A DNA stretch of 64,000 nt from Algihabitans albus. GTDB taxonomy: Bacteria > Pseudomonadota > Alphaproteobacteria > Kiloniellales > DSM-21159. The DNA is taken from NCBI RefSeq assembly GCF_003572205.1, contig NZ_QXNY01000011.1, positions 62,001 to 126,000 on the forward strand. The letters run 5' to 3'. The translations under genes and the position numbers were made by a program. Under the pieces are notes generated by a model that was given only the letters and a program-made list of their open reading frames with translations, was not told the DNA's origin and made no database searches. Positions 34,419 to 43,699 of this stretch are shown here, piece by piece. Positions within the stretch are counted from its first letter, which is position 1; each line of letters opens with the position of its first letter.

Positions 34419-35075
34419 TTACTTCGCCGCCGCGTCGACCGTCACGGCCCTCTCTTCGGCCTCCGGTGTCCAGGCCGGCGAGGCGACACCGCGCGGATCG
34501 TCGGTCAGCAGCCCGTAAAGAAGATGGTCCTGCCATTGGCCGGCGATGCGCAGGTAGTCGCGGCCGCGGCCTTCTTGCCGGAAACCGATTTTCTCCAGCA
34601 GCCGGCGGCTTGCGGCATTGTGCGGCAGGCAGGCAGCCTCGATCCGATGTAGTCCGAGACCGCTGAAAAGATAATCCAACGTGAGCAACAGCGCTTCGGT
34701 CATCACCCCCTGACGGGCTTGCCGTTCGCCGACCCAGTAGCCGAGGCTCGCCGTCTGCGCGACACCACGGCGCAGGTTGGTGACGCTGATGCCGCCCAGC
34801 AGCCGCTCGCTCCGTCGGTCGAAGATGAAGAAGGTAACGCCCAAACCCTGCCGCCACTCGGCGGCCTGTTGACGAAGACGACGGCGGTACGCGGCGCGCG
34901 TCAGCGCATCGTGTGGCCAGGCCGGTTCCCAGGGCATGAGGAATTGGCGGCTGGCATGGCGCAGAGCGGCCCAGGCCCGCCAGTCCCGAGATGTCGGTTG
35001 GCGCAACAGAACCCTTGTCCCGGTCAGCTTTGGCCCCCGTGGGCCCGCGTCGCCGATCAGGACTGGGAACAACAT
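34419..35075 (-). CDS. GNAT N-acetyltransferase, RimJ/RimL type
   Basis: Acetyl-CoA-dependent N-acetyltransferase of 218 residues. It starts with LTGTRVLLRQPTSRDWRAWAALR, has the RimJ-like FFIFDRRSERLLGGISVTNLRR and GYWVGERQARQGVMTEALLLTL acetyl-CoA loop, then LHRIEAACLPHNAASRRLLEKIGF. The likely substrate is a protein N terminus such as ribosomal S5, but that is by family only. It follows the M16 gene by 12 bp. Confidence 0.93.
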   Translation of the reverse strand: MLFPVLIGDAGPRGPKLTGTRVLLRQPTSRDWRAWAALRHASRQFLMPWEPAWPHDALTRAAYRRRLRQQAAEWRQGLGVTFFIFDRRSERLLGGISVTNLRRGVAQTASLGYWVGERQARQGVMTEALLLTLDYLFSGLGLHRIEAACLPHNAASRRLLEKIGFRQEGRGRDYLRIAGQWQDHLLYGLLTDDPRGVASPAWTPEAEERAVTVDAAAK

Positions 35076-35087
35076 GACGCAGAGCGC

Positions 35088-36365
35088 CTACTGGGCTGCC
35101 GCCGCGGCGCCGCCGAAGCGTGCAGCGAAGGTCTCGTAGGGCGTCAATTCGGCAACCGGCCCCAGTAGCGCCAGCGTCGGCTTGCTCTCCAAAAGAGCGG
35201 CCGCGCAGCGCCGCAGCCGTGCGGCATCGAGTACGTCCAACTCGGCTACGATTTCCGCCACTGGGACCTCACGATCGAACACCAGGAGATGGCCGGCCAG
35301 TTGCTCGGCCCGCGCGCCTGTGCGCTCCCGGCTCATCAGAATCGCAGCCTTGAGTTGGGCCTTTGCGCGATCGACCTCCTCGGATGTGATATCTGCGGCG
35401 GAGCGCTCGAGTTCCCGGCAGACGGTATCGAGAACCTCCTGCGCCTCGCCCGCACCGGTCCCGGCATAGACCCCGAACAAACCGCTGTCCGAAGCCGCCG
35501 AAAGGAAGGAGTAAATCGAGTAGACGAGCCCGCGCTCTTCGCGGACTTCCTGAAAGAGGCGCGAGGACATGCCGCCGCCGAGGAGCGTTGAGAGCGCCGA
35601 AACGGCGTAGTAGTCAGAATCCTGGAAGCCGACCGAATCGAAGCCGATCAGCAGATGCGCCTGCTCCAAATCCCGCGTCTGCCGATGCTCGCCACCCAGA
35701 TAGCGCGCCGGTTCCAGCGTTGCGGCCGTCCGTGCCGGCAGATCGCCGAACAGTTCTTCGGCAAGACGATGCAGCCGGTCGTGCTCGATCCGTCCAGCCG
35801 CCACCAAAACCGATGAATCGGCCGCGTAGCTGCCGGTCAGATAGCCACGCAGGTCTTCCGCGGAGAGACCGCCGACCGTCTCCGGCGTGCCCAGCACCGG
35901 TCGCCCGAGCCCTTGGTCGGGGTAAGCGGCCAACTGGAAATCGTCGAAGATGATGTCGTCCGGGGTGTCCACGGCCTGGCCGATCTCCTGCAGCACGACC
36001 TGCCGTTCGCGCTCCAACTCACCCGCGTCGAGGCGGGGATGCAGCAGCATGTCGGCGACGATATCCAGGGCCAGCGGCGCGTCTTCGGCCAGCACCTTGG
36101 CATAGAAAGCCGTCGTCTCGCGGCCCGTGTAGGCATTGAGGTGACCGCCGACCGCTTCGATTTCCTCGGCGATGGCGCGCGCGCTGCGCCGACCCGTGCC
36201 CTTGAAAACCATATGCTCCAAGAGGTGGGCGACACCGTTGATCTTGGCCGATTCATGCCGTGCGCCGACACCGACCCAAAGACCAAGAGAACAGGTCTCC
36301 ACCTCCGCCATGGCGTCGCTTGCCACGGTCAGGCCGTTGGGCAATTTGGTCACGGTCACGGTCAT
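35088..36365 (-). CDS. M16 family zinc peptidase
   Basis: Pitrilysin-type peptidase of 425 residues resembling mitochondrial processing peptidase beta. The inverted zinc motif HLLEH is at residues 47-51 with the third ligand Glu in the EEIEAVGG...ETTAFYAKV region downstream, and the C-terminal half has the RxxY-type substrate motif (GLVYSIYSFLS). No signal peptide is present. The ATG overlaps the thrC stop (ATGA), as is common for thrC-M16 pairs in alphaproteobacteria. Confidence 0.95.
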   Translation of the reverse strand: MTVTVTKLPNGLTVASDAMAEVETCSLGLWVGVGARHESAKINGVAHLLEHMVFKGTGRRSARAIAEEIEAVGGHLNAYTGRETTAFYAKVLAEDAPLALDIVADMLLHPRLDAGELERERQVVLQEIGQAVDTPDDIIFDDFQLAAYPDQGLGRPVLGTPETVGGLSAEDLRGYLTGSYAADSSVLVAAGRIEHDRLHRLAEELFGDLPARTAATLEPARYLGGEHRQTRDLEQAHLLIGFDSVGFQDSDYYAVSALSTLLGGGMSSRLFQEVREERGLVYSIYSFLSAASDSGLFGVYAGTGAGEAQEVLDTVCRELERSAADITSEEVDRAKAQLKAAILMSRERTGARAEQLAGHLLVFDREVPVAEIVAELDVLDAARLRRCAAALLESKPTLALLGPVAELTPYETFAARFGGAAAAAQ

Positions 36366-37765
36366 ACGACAGTCAATCCCTTTGCATGCGCGCGGACGTA
36401 ATCGCGCAGAGCGTTCAAATCGTTCGGCAGTTCGCTCATCCGCTCGGGTCGGTCGTAGAGATCTGACAAGCGATCCGGCAGCGATGGGCGGACGCCGGTG
36501 GCCTGCTCCACCGCATCCGGAAATTTCGCGGGATGGGCGCAGGCCAAGGATACGGTCGCGGAGCCCGGCTCGGCCAGAGCTCGGGCGGCGCCCAGCCCGA
36601 CGGCCGAATGGGGGTCCAGAATCTCGCCGGTAGCCGCATGGGTGTTCCGGATCTCAGAGATCGTCGCCGGATCGTCGAGGCGAAAGCCGCGAAAGATCTC
36701 GACCACTTGAGCCATGCGCTGGGCCGTCAGCCGATAGGTGCCGTCCCTTCGGAAGGCGGTCATCAACCCGGCGACCTCGGCACCGTTGCCGCCGGTCAGG
36801 TCGAACAGCAACCGCTCGAAATTGCTCGAAACCTGGATGTCCATGGAGGGCGAAAGGCTGGGTTCCACAGCACCGATCCGCATCTCTCCGCCCTCGAAGA
36901 AACGCGCGAGGATATCGTTGCGGTTGGAGGCGACGAGCAGCCGGGCGACCGGCAAGCCCATCTGCCGCGCGGCGTAGGCGGCATAAACGTTTCCGAAATT
37001 ACCGGTCGGCACGGAGAAGCCGATCCGGCGATCGGGCGCACCAAGCGCCAGGGCGGCCGCGAAGTAGTAGACGATCTGGGCCATGATCCTGGCCCAGTTG
37101 ATCGAGTTGACCGCCGACAGGCCGAACTCGTCACGGAAGGCTTCGTCGGCGAAAAGCGCCTTTACCAGATCTTGGCAGTCGTCGAAGCTGCCCTCGACGG
37201 CGATGGCATGCGCGTTCGGCGCCGCGATGGTCGTCATCTGGCGGCGCTGTACCTCACTGGTCCGTCCCTTCGGAAAGAGGACGAAGATGTCGAGGTTGTC
37301 GCGGTCGCGGCAGGCCTCCAGAGCCGCCGATCCGGTGTCGCCGGAGGTCGCACCGACGATGGTCAGCCGCCGCTGGCGCCGCGCCAGTACAGCATCGAAC
37401 AGGCGGCCGAGCAGTTGGAGCGCTACATCCTTGAAAGCGAGCGTCGGACCGTGAAAAAGCTCCAGCAGCCACAAGTCGGCATCGAGCTGCTTGAGCGGGG
37501 TCACGGCCGCATGGTCGAAGGTGGCGTAGGTGTCGGCTACGATCCGCGCGAAGTCCCGCTCGATCACCGAACCGGCGACGAAGGGCTGCATCACCGCCGT
37601 GGCGAGCTCCGCATAGGATTTGCCGCGCAGCGCCCGCAAGGTCTCGGCCGAGACCTGCGGCCAGCTCTCCGGCAGATAGAGTCCGCCGTCGCGCGCCAGC
37701 CCGGTCAGCAAGACGTCGTCGAATCCCAAAGTCGGCGCGGTGCCCCGGGTTGATCTGTAGCGCAT
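36362..37765 (-). CDS. thrC: Threonine synthase
   Basis: PLP enzyme of 467 residues converting O-phosphohomoserine to threonine. It starts MRYRSTRGTAPTLGFDDVLLTGLARDGGLY (read in parts), with the PLP lysine in HGPTLAFKDVALQLLG and the phosphate-binding VGATSGDTGSAA. VPTGNFGNVYAAYAA and SSNFERLLFDL follow. It heads the five-gene run thrC to adenosyltransferase on the minus strand. Confidence 0.97.
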   Translation of the reverse strand: MRYRSTRGTAPTLGFDDVLLTGLARDGGLYLPESWPQVSAETLRALRGKSYAELATAVMQPFVAGSVIERDFARIVADTYATFDHAAVTPLKQLDADLWLLELFHGPTLAFKDVALQLLGRLFDAVLARRQRRLTIVGATSGDTGSAALEACRDRDNLDIFVLFPKGRTSEVQRRQMTTIAAPNAHAIAVEGSFDDCQDLVKALFADEAFRDEFGLSAVNSINWARIMAQIVYYFAAALALGAPDRRIGFSVPTGNFGNVYAAYAARQMGLPVARLLVASNRNDILARFFEGGEMRIGAVEPSLSPSMDIQVSSNFERLLFDLTGGNGAEVAGLMTAFRRDGTYRLTAQRMAQVVEIFRGFRLDDPATISEIRNTHAATGEILDPHSAVGLGAARALAEPGSATVSLACAHPAKFPDAVEQATGVRPSLPDRLSDLYDRPERMSELPNDLNALRDYVRAHAKGLTVV

Positions 37766-37881
37766 CGGCTGCCGTAGCCTCGTTGAGCCGTTCCGTTAAA
37801 CCGCCCTCACCTTAAGGCTTTGCCCTGGCCCGAAACAAGGAACACCACCGCTTCGCTCGTGCTCAAGCGATCCGCGCGTTC

Positions 37882-39387
37882 CTAGCGATCGCCCAGATAT
37901 CTTCGGCGTAGGTGGTCCTCGAAGATCTTGGGATCGAGCGGCTTGCCTGTAGCGCGCACCAGCAGTTCTTCGGAGGAAAAGCGCGATCCCTGTTCGTGCA
38001 CATGGCCGCGCAACCAGGCAAGCAGGGTCGAGAAATCGCCCCGGCCGAGTTGGGCCGGAATGTCCTCGTGAGCGGCGCAGGCAGCAGCGAAGAGCTGGGC
38101 CGCGGTCATGGCGCCGAGGGTGTAGGTCGGAAAGTAGCCCCAGGCGCCGTCGAACCAGTGGATATCCTGCAGGCAGCCCCGGCGATCGTCCGGCGGCGTG
38201 ATGCCCAGCAGCGCCTGCAGTTGCTCGGCCCAGGCCCCCGGCAGATCGTCCAGGGTCAGTTGTCCCTCGATCAACGCCTTTTCCAGCCGGAAGCGCAGGA
38301 TCACATGCGCCGGATAAGTCACCTCGTCGGCGTCGACCCGAACGAAGTCGGGTTCGACCCGGGTGTAGAGGCAATAGAGGTTGTCCACCTCCCACTCGGG
38401 GCCCGACCCGGCGAAGGCGCTTCGGGCCAGCGGCGCCAGGTAATCGACGAAATCGCGCGAACGGCAGGCCTGCATCTCCATCAGCAACGACTGACTTTCA
38501 TGGATCGACATTCCACGGGCCTCCCCCACCGGCTGGCGACGCCATTCCTTCGGCAAGCCGCGCTCGTAGAGCGCATGACCGGTCTCGTGCAGCACGCCCA
38601 TCAGACCGCTGACGAAGTCGCGTTCGTCATAACGGGTGGTCAGCCGCACATCCTCCGGCACGCCGCCGGTGAAGGGATGCGCCGAGGTATCGAGCCGACC
38701 GTGGCGGAAGTCGAACCCCACGGCCTGCATCAGTTGACGGGCGAGCTCGGCCTGGGCCTGGACAGGGAAGGGTCCGGCCGGCAAAACCGGAGCCGGCTGG
38801 CGCTTCTGATGTTCCAACACCTCGCCCAAAAGTCCGGGCAAGCTTTGCGCCAGCTCGTCGAACAGCCGCTCGATGGCGGCCGCGTTGCCGTCGGGCTCGT
38901 ATTGATCGAGCAATGCGTCGTAGAGCGACTTGCCCAAGGTCTCCGCCTTCGCCTGACCGGCCTCACGGGTCAGAGTCAGCACTTCCTGCAACGCCGGCTT
39001 CACCCTGCTGTAGTCGTTGGCCGGCCGGGCCTCGCGCCACAGGCCTTCGCAAGCATGGCAGGCACGGCGCAGCGCCTCGACCAGCCGGGCCGGCAGGGCG
39101 GTGGCGTGGCGATGGGCACGCTGCATCTCGCGCAGATTGGCGCGACGCCAATCGTCCAGGTCGTCCGCCTCGGCGGAAGCGGCCGCGAGCCAGTCAGCCA
39201 CTGCGGGATCGACCAAAAGCTCATGCGCCATTAGGCTCAGGTGAGCCAGTTGCTCGCCACGCGCCTCGGCACCACCCGAAGGCATCATGGCCGAGCTGTC
39301 CCAGTGCAGCACCGCCATGGCTTCGTTCAAGGCCCCCAAGCGCGCGAAGCGCGTTTCCAAGCGGGTGTAGGCGTTCTGCTCCGTCAT
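37882..39387 (-). CDS. M32 family carboxypeptidase (thermostable carboxypeptidase 1 type)
   Basis: Cytosolic metallocarboxypeptidase of about 501 residues. The zinc motif HETGH is at residues 267-271, with the third ligand in the HESQSLLMEMQ helix about 30 residues later; the DVRLTTRY and TYPAHVILRFRLE segments match the family. The ATG at 39387 (MTEQNAYTRL) has GGAGGGAGAAG upstream and fits family length; longer upstream starts are not supported. It is monocistronic, 95 bp after the thrC start region on the opposite side. Confidence 0.95.
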   Translation of the reverse strand: MTEQNAYTRLETRFARLGALNEAMAVLHWDSSAMMPSGGAEARGEQLAHLSLMAHELLVDPAVADWLAAASAEADDLDDWRRANLREMQRAHRHATALPARLVEALRRACHACEGLWREARPANDYSRVKPALQEVLTLTREAGQAKAETLGKSLYDALLDQYEPDGNAAAIERLFDELAQSLPGLLGEVLEHQKRQPAPVLPAGPFPVQAQAELARQLMQAVGFDFRHGRLDTSAHPFTGGVPEDVRLTTRYDERDFVSGLMGVLHETGHALYERGLPKEWRRQPVGEARGMSIHESQSLLMEMQACRSRDFVDYLAPLARSAFAGSGPEWEVDNLYCLYTRVEPDFVRVDADEVTYPAHVILRFRLEKALIEGQLTLDDLPGAWAEQLQALLGITPPDDRRGCLQDIHWFDGAWGYFPTYTLGAMTAAQLFAAACAAHEDIPAQLGRGDFSTLLAWLRGHVHEQGSRFSSEELLVRATGKPLDPKIFEDHLRRRYLGDR

Positions 39388-39461
39388 GACTTCTCCCTCC
39401 GCTCCGCCGCGCCTATAACCTGGGCGCTGTCCCTCCAGCGAAAAAGACTGCATCGCCGTCG

Positions 39462-39947
39462 ATGAGCAAGATCCCCAAACACGAACACAGTCGGACCGGC
39501 CGCCGCATCGAGACGAGAGGCTACCGCATCGACAAGCGCAAAGTGGTCTTCGCGATTCTGCTGCTGCTTGCATTCGTTGTTTTCGGGACTTGGACCCTCA
39601 TGCAGGCCGAGACGCCCACCGGCGACACGCTGGTCGGCGGCGTGCTGATGGTCTTCTGCCTCGGGATGGCCAGTTTCCTCGCTCGCGATCTCAAGCGGGC
39701 CGGAACCGTCGTGGAAGTCGGACCGGAAGGCGTGCTGGACCTTCGAACCCAAGAAGGCTTGATCCGCTGGGATCGAATCGCGGGGGCGGAAATCAAGCGC
39801 GCCTCGATCGTCCGTGGTATCCGACTGACCCTGGAGGACGGCAAACGTGTCGACATCGATACCCAAATGCTCGAGGTCGATCGCAAGGAGTTGATGCGCG
39901 TGATCGCCGAGGAAGGCCGGCGCGCGGAAGAACGGCGCGCGCGCTAG
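39462..39947 (+). CDS. Two-helix membrane protein of unknown function
   Basis: A 161-residue protein with two membrane helices (VVFAILLLLAFVVFGTWTL and LVGGVLMVFCLGMASFLA) and a C-terminal soluble part with beta strands (GPEGVLDLRTQEGLIRWDRIAGAEI, then RGIRLTLEDG) reminiscent of bacterial PH-like domains of small membrane proteins. The N terminus is basic and would be cytosolic. No catalytic residues are recognisable. It is divergent from the carboxypeptidase gene. Confidence 0.78.
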   Translation: MSKIPKHEHSRTGRRIETRGYRIDKRKVVFAILLLLAFVVFGTWTLMQAETPTGDTLVGGVLMVFCLGMASFLARDLKRAGTVVEVGPEGVLDLRTQEGLIRWDRIAGAEIKRASIVRGIRLTLEDGKRVDIDTQMLEVDRKELMRVIAEEGRRAEERRAR

Positions 39948-40003
39948 ATCGAACCTCGGTGGTTCGACTTCGGTCCCGGCAGCCAGTTCCGGGCCACCCG
40001 CCT

Positions 40004-40732
40004 CTACTCAAGCCGGAGAGCTGCCGCTCCAAGAACCCGCCCCAGCCCCTCGGTCTGAACGACTACGGCCACACCGAAACGGCCTGCCGCGCGGGCCGCA
40101 GCGAGATCGAGAGACAGCTCGGTCGACCTGCCGCTCCAGGTTCCCAAACGACGGTAGTCGCGCACCACATGCGCATAGCCCAGCAGACGACCTGCATTCT
40201 CGCCTCGCCGGACGTCGGTTTCATGCCAACGGTCGTACAGCAGCAGCCAGACGGTGGCGCCTTCGGGCGGCGCGGCGCCCTCACCCAGGCGCACAGCGTC
40301 TTCGGAGAGATCGACCGCAACGTCGGACGGCCGTTCGCGGGCCATGGCGATTGCATTGGCAACCGAGCGGGACCGCGAGCCGATAACGTCATAGGTACCG
40401 TCGACGACGATCTGCGGCGTGTAGACGGTGCGCCGGTCCAGCGACCGCGCATAGGCACGCTGGCGCTTCGTGAGCGATGCGAGCGCAAAGGGATCTTCCC
40501 AACCGATGTAGTCCCAATAGTCGACGTGCAACGAGAGCGCGATGACATCGTCGCGGTCGGCCAATTGAGCCAGAAGCGCGTCTGCGGGCGGGCAGGAGCT
40601 GCAGCCTTGGCTGGTGTAGAGCTCCACCACCACCGGCGCCCGCGTTTCTGCGGTGGCGGAGCTCCCTGCCGTCAGCAGCAGGAGCAGGCCCGGCACGGCG
40701 GCGAGAACGGCGGTCTTGTGCAAAGTCAGCAT
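40004..40732 (-). CDS. DUF1223 thioredoxin-like exported protein
   Basis: Probable periplasmic protein of 242 residues. The signal peptide is at about 1-29 (LAAVPGLLLLLTAGSSATAE). The DUF1223 thioredoxin-like core has VVVELYTSQGCSSCPPADALL, a CxxC motif, then LSLHVDYWDYIGWEDPFA, and VYTPQIVVDGTYDVIGSR. A disulfide or redox role is inferred. It is divergent from the neighbouring 40934 gene. Confidence 0.92.
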   Translation of the reverse strand: MLTLHKTAVLAAVPGLLLLLTAGSSATAETRAPVVVELYTSQGCSSCPPADALLAQLADRDDVIALSLHVDYWDYIGWEDPFALASLTKRQRAYARSLDRRTVYTPQIVVDGTYDVIGSRSRSVANAIAMARERPSDVAVDLSEDAVRLGEGAAPPEGATVWLLLYDRWHETDVRRGENAGRLLGYAHVVRDYRRLGTWSGRSTELSLDLAAARAAGRFGVAVVVQTEGLGRVLGAAALRLE

Positions 40733-40933
40733 GCCGCCAGACTAGCCTTGGACTCCTGTCACAAGGAAATCACCAAGGGGTGAGAGCGGCGTGTGATGGA
40801 GCGCACTCTGTGCGCATTTTCTGCTCGATCGACTCGAAGGATCTCTATTACAGTTTGATTAAGGAATATCCGACGACACTTGGCCGTTTCCATAATCCAG
40901 CGGCCGTGCCGCTTGTGCGACGGGAGACGCTCG

Positions 40934-41473
40934 ATGCTCCGTATGTGCTTGCTCTTCTTTGGTCTATTCGCGGCGGCCGGCTTGAGTTTGGCGCCGGCAG
41001 AGACGCGGGCCGCCGCCGGAGCGTCTACCGAGAAACCTGCCGAAGCACGCACCCTGGCCTGCTTTCTGCTGAACAGCATGACCCGCAGCGCTGTGGATCT
41101 GGAGCGCAGGGAAGAGTTGCTGCAGGCGGCAATCTCAACGGGATGCTTGGGCCTGCCGGAAGCCAGTCCCTTTCGCGGCGGGAAGCTCCGCAAGGCGCAA
41201 GCCGTGAAAGAACAAGCCGATCTGGAGCGCCGCCGCGCGCGAGATGCGGCTGATCCGGAATTTCGCCAGTGCTTGCTCTGGGCCTATACCGGATATCCCA
41301 GTGGTCTGGAAGAAACCCGCTGCGGCTACAGCTTCGAGCTTCTACCCAGCGGCTTTGGGCTGACCTGCGAGGCTTACCTGAAAGAGGGCTTTCCAACGGC
41401 GTTGGACCACAAGGCTTGTCAACAGTTCTGGCGGGATCGCCTGAAGGCAAGCGACCGCGTCGCCCAGTCCTGA
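40934..41473 (+). CDS. Cys-rich exported hypothetical protein
   Basis: A 179-residue protein with a signal peptide (CLLFFGLFAAAGLSLAPAETRA). The mature part has six Cys (TLACFLL, STGCLG, FRQCLLW, TRCGYS, LTCEAY, KACQQF), which suggests disulfides in the periplasm. I do not recognise the family. The ATG at 40934 follows GGGAG; an upstream open frame from 40880 would bury the signal peptide. It precedes zapE by about 75 bp in the same direction. Confidence 0.72.
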   Translation: MLRMCLLFFGLFAAAGLSLAPAETRAAAGASTEKPAEARTLACFLLNSMTRSAVDLERREELLQAAISTGCLGLPEASPFRGGKLRKAQAVKEQADLERRRARDAADPEFRQCLLWAYTGYPSGLEETRCGYSFELLPSGFGLTCEAYLKEGFPTALDHKACQQFWRDRLKASDRVAQS

Positions 41474-41549
41474 AAGGTGCCTTGAGAAGGACTGCAGTCC
41501 GTCGTGCCGCTTGGCGGGGGACGCCAGCTTGGGTAGACAGTGGCGCGTC

Positions 41550-42767
41550 ATGACCGCTCCATCTGAGATCGCTGACCAGACCCTGCCGCACAAGCCGCAG
41601 GCCGCCGAGGACTCCACCACTGCCAGAGCCGGCTTGGGGCCGCTCGCAGCCTATCGGGAGGCGCGCCGAACCGGCGGTCTGAGGCCCGATCCGGCCCAGG
41701 CGCTCGCCGCCGAGAAGCTCGAAGCCCTAGCCTACGCTCTCAAGGGCTACCGGCTCCAGAGCACTGCGCCCGGCGCCTTCCCGCTTGCCAACTGGCGCGC
41801 ACGCCTGGGACTTAGCCGGCGGCCCAAAACCGAGGCGCCGCAAGGCCTTTATCTCTACGGCTCCGTCGGGCGCGGCAAGTCGATGCTGATGGACATCTTC
41901 TTCGCGGGTGTGCCGCTGGAGCGGAAACGCCGCGTCCATTTTCATGCCTTCATGGCCGAGACCCACGACCGCCTGCATGCTTGGCGGCAAGTGAGCAAGG
42001 GCAGCAAGGCGGATCCCTTGCCGGAGATCGCCGGCGAGATCGCCAGCGAGGCTTGCTTGCTCTGCTTCGACGAATTCCTGGTGGTCAATATCGCAGATGC
42101 GATGATCTTGGGCCGCCTGTTCGAATCGCTCTTCGAGCGGGGCGTTGTGGTGGTAGCGACCTCCAACTTCCCGCCGGACCGGCTCTACGAGGGCGGCCTG
42201 CAGCGCGAGCGCTTCAAGCCCTTCATCGCTCTGCTCAAACAGAAGCTCGACCTGCTCGATCTCGGCGAAGGCACCGACTACCGCATGACCCGGCTCAAGG
42301 ACATGGCGGTTTTTCACGAACCGCTCGGCACAGAGGCAACGGCGGAATTGGACGAAGCCTTTCAACGTCTGACCGAAGGTGCCGAAGCGCAGCCCGTCAG
42401 CCTCACCGTCAAAGGCCGGCAGATCGTTCTGCCCGCCGCGGCACAGGGCGTGGCACGGAGCGACTTCGAGGCGCTTTGCGCGCGCCCTCTCGGCGCCGAG
42501 GACTATCTGGCGCTGGCCACCCACTTCCATACCCTCGTCCTCGATGGCGTTCCGCGCTTGAGCGGAGCGCAACGCAATGAGGCGCGGCGCTTCATGACAC
42601 TGGTCGACGCGCTCTACGAACACCGCGTCAATCTGGTGATGGCCGCCGATGCCCCACCCGAAACCCTCTACAACGGGGAGGATGGCGCCTTCGAGTTCCG
42701 CCGGACGGTCAGCCGGCTCAACGAAATGCAGGCTGCCGACTACATCGCGAAGCCGCATCTGACTTGA
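41550..42767 (+). CDS. zapE: Cell division AFG1-like ATPase ZapE
   Basis: P-loop ATPase of 405 residues that in E. coli destabilises FtsZ rings under stress, and is related to mitochondrial AFG1/LACE1. Walker A is LYGSVGRGKSMLMD, then HFHAFMAETHDRLHAWR, the Walker B-like LLCFDEFLVVNIADAMIL, LFERGVVVVATSNFPP and the C-terminal NRVLRFMTLVDALYEHRVNLV-like RRFMTLVDALYEHRV. The ATG at 41550 (MTAPSEIADQ) was chosen over an upstream start at 41511. Confidence 0.95.
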   Translation: MTAPSEIADQTLPHKPQAAEDSTTARAGLGPLAAYREARRTGGLRPDPAQALAAEKLEALAYALKGYRLQSTAPGAFPLANWRARLGLSRRPKTEAPQGLYLYGSVGRGKSMLMDIFFAGVPLERKRRVHFHAFMAETHDRLHAWRQVSKGSKADPLPEIAGEIASEACLLCFDEFLVVNIADAMILGRLFESLFERGVVVVATSNFPPDRLYEGGLQRERFKPFIALLKQKLDLLDLGEGTDYRMTRLKDMAVFHEPLGTEATAELDEAFQRLTEGAEAQPVSLTVKGRQIVLPAAAQGVARSDFEALCARPLGAEDYLALATHFHTLVLDGVPRLSGAQRNEARRFMTLVDALYEHRVNLVMAADAPPETLYNGEDGAFEFRRTVSRLNEMQAADYIAKPHLT

Positions 42768-42815
42768 GACCACTCAGCCTGAGGAATTCTCCGGAGGGCG
42801 GGCCGGTCGGCCCGC

Positions 42816-43679
42816 TCAGTCGTCTTGCTGCCGGAACGTGCTGGCCGGATAGACGCCGAGAATCTTCACTTCGCGGGAGAAAAACCCGAGTTCCTCGAGC
42901 GCCAGACGTACCAGGCGCTGCTCGGGGTGCCCCTCGATGTCGGCGTAAAACTGGGCGGCTGTGAAAGCATCATCGATGATGTAGCTTTCCAGCTTGGTGA
43001 TGTTGACGCCGTTGGTCGCGAAGCCGCCCAGGGCCTTGTACAGCGACGCCGGCACCGAACGCACCCGGAAGACGAAGGAGGTGATCGCCGGACCGGCATC
43101 GGGCTCCGGATCGCGCGGCTCCCGCGCCATGACGATGAAACGCGTCGTGTTATGTGCCGCATCCTGGACGTCCGGCAGCAGCGTTTCGAGACCGTAAGTG
43201 TTGGCTGCCAGGGACGAGGCGATCGCCGCTTGCGTCGGATCGCCGAGCGCCGCGACCTCCGCCGCCGCGCCGGCCGTGTCCGCATGCACCACGGGACTGA
43301 GCCGGCGTTCGAGCAGAAACTTTCTGCATTGGCTGAGCGCCTGCTCATGACTGCGCACCAGTGACAGGCTTTCGAGAGTCGCACCCGCGGGAGCCAGAAG
43401 CTGGTGACGAATTCTCTGGAAATGCTCGCCGATGATGTGCAGCCCGGACTCCGGCAACAGATGATGGATATCCGCCACCCGGCCCGCGCTGGAGTTCTCG
43501 ATCGGAATCATGGCGAGAGCCGCGCGTGCCTCGACCACGGCCGCGAAGGTATCCTCGAACGAGGTGCACGGCAGGGTCTCTCGGCCCGGGAAAACGGTTC
43601 GGCAGGCCAGGTCCGAGTAGGCGCCGGGCGCGCCTTGGAAGGCGATCGGACCGCCGGGCAGCGCCTCGGGCTCGTGCAT
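42816..43679 (-). CDS. pheA: Prephenate dehydratase
   Basis: Converts prephenate to phenylpyruvate for phenylalanine synthesis. It has 287 residues from the ATG at 43679. The catalytic domain has IAFQGAPGAYSDLA, FAAVVEARAALAMIPIENSSAGRV, and NTTRFIVMAREP with the key Thr-Arg-Phe motif. The C-terminal ACT domain has ALGGFATNGVNITKLESY for allosteric Phe binding. A TTG at 43703 that overlaps the kdsB stop is an alternative start. The chorismate mutase domain is absent, as usual in alphaproteobacteria. It is coupled to kdsB. Confidence 0.95.
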   Translation of the reverse strand: MHEPEALPGGPIAFQGAPGAYSDLACRTVFPGRETLPCTSFEDTFAAVVEARAALAMIPIENSSAGRVADIHHLLPESGLHIIGEHFQRIRHQLLAPAGATLESLSLVRSHEQALSQCRKFLLERRLSPVVHADTAGAAAEVAALGDPTQAAIASSLAANTYGLETLLPDVQDAAHNTTRFIVMAREPRDPEPDAGPAITSFVFRVRSVPASLYKALGGFATNGVNITKLESYIIDDAFTAAQFYADIEGHPEQRLVRLALEELGFFSREVKILGVYPASTFRQQDD

Positions 43680-43699
43680 CTTCGGATTGTCCAGAAAGA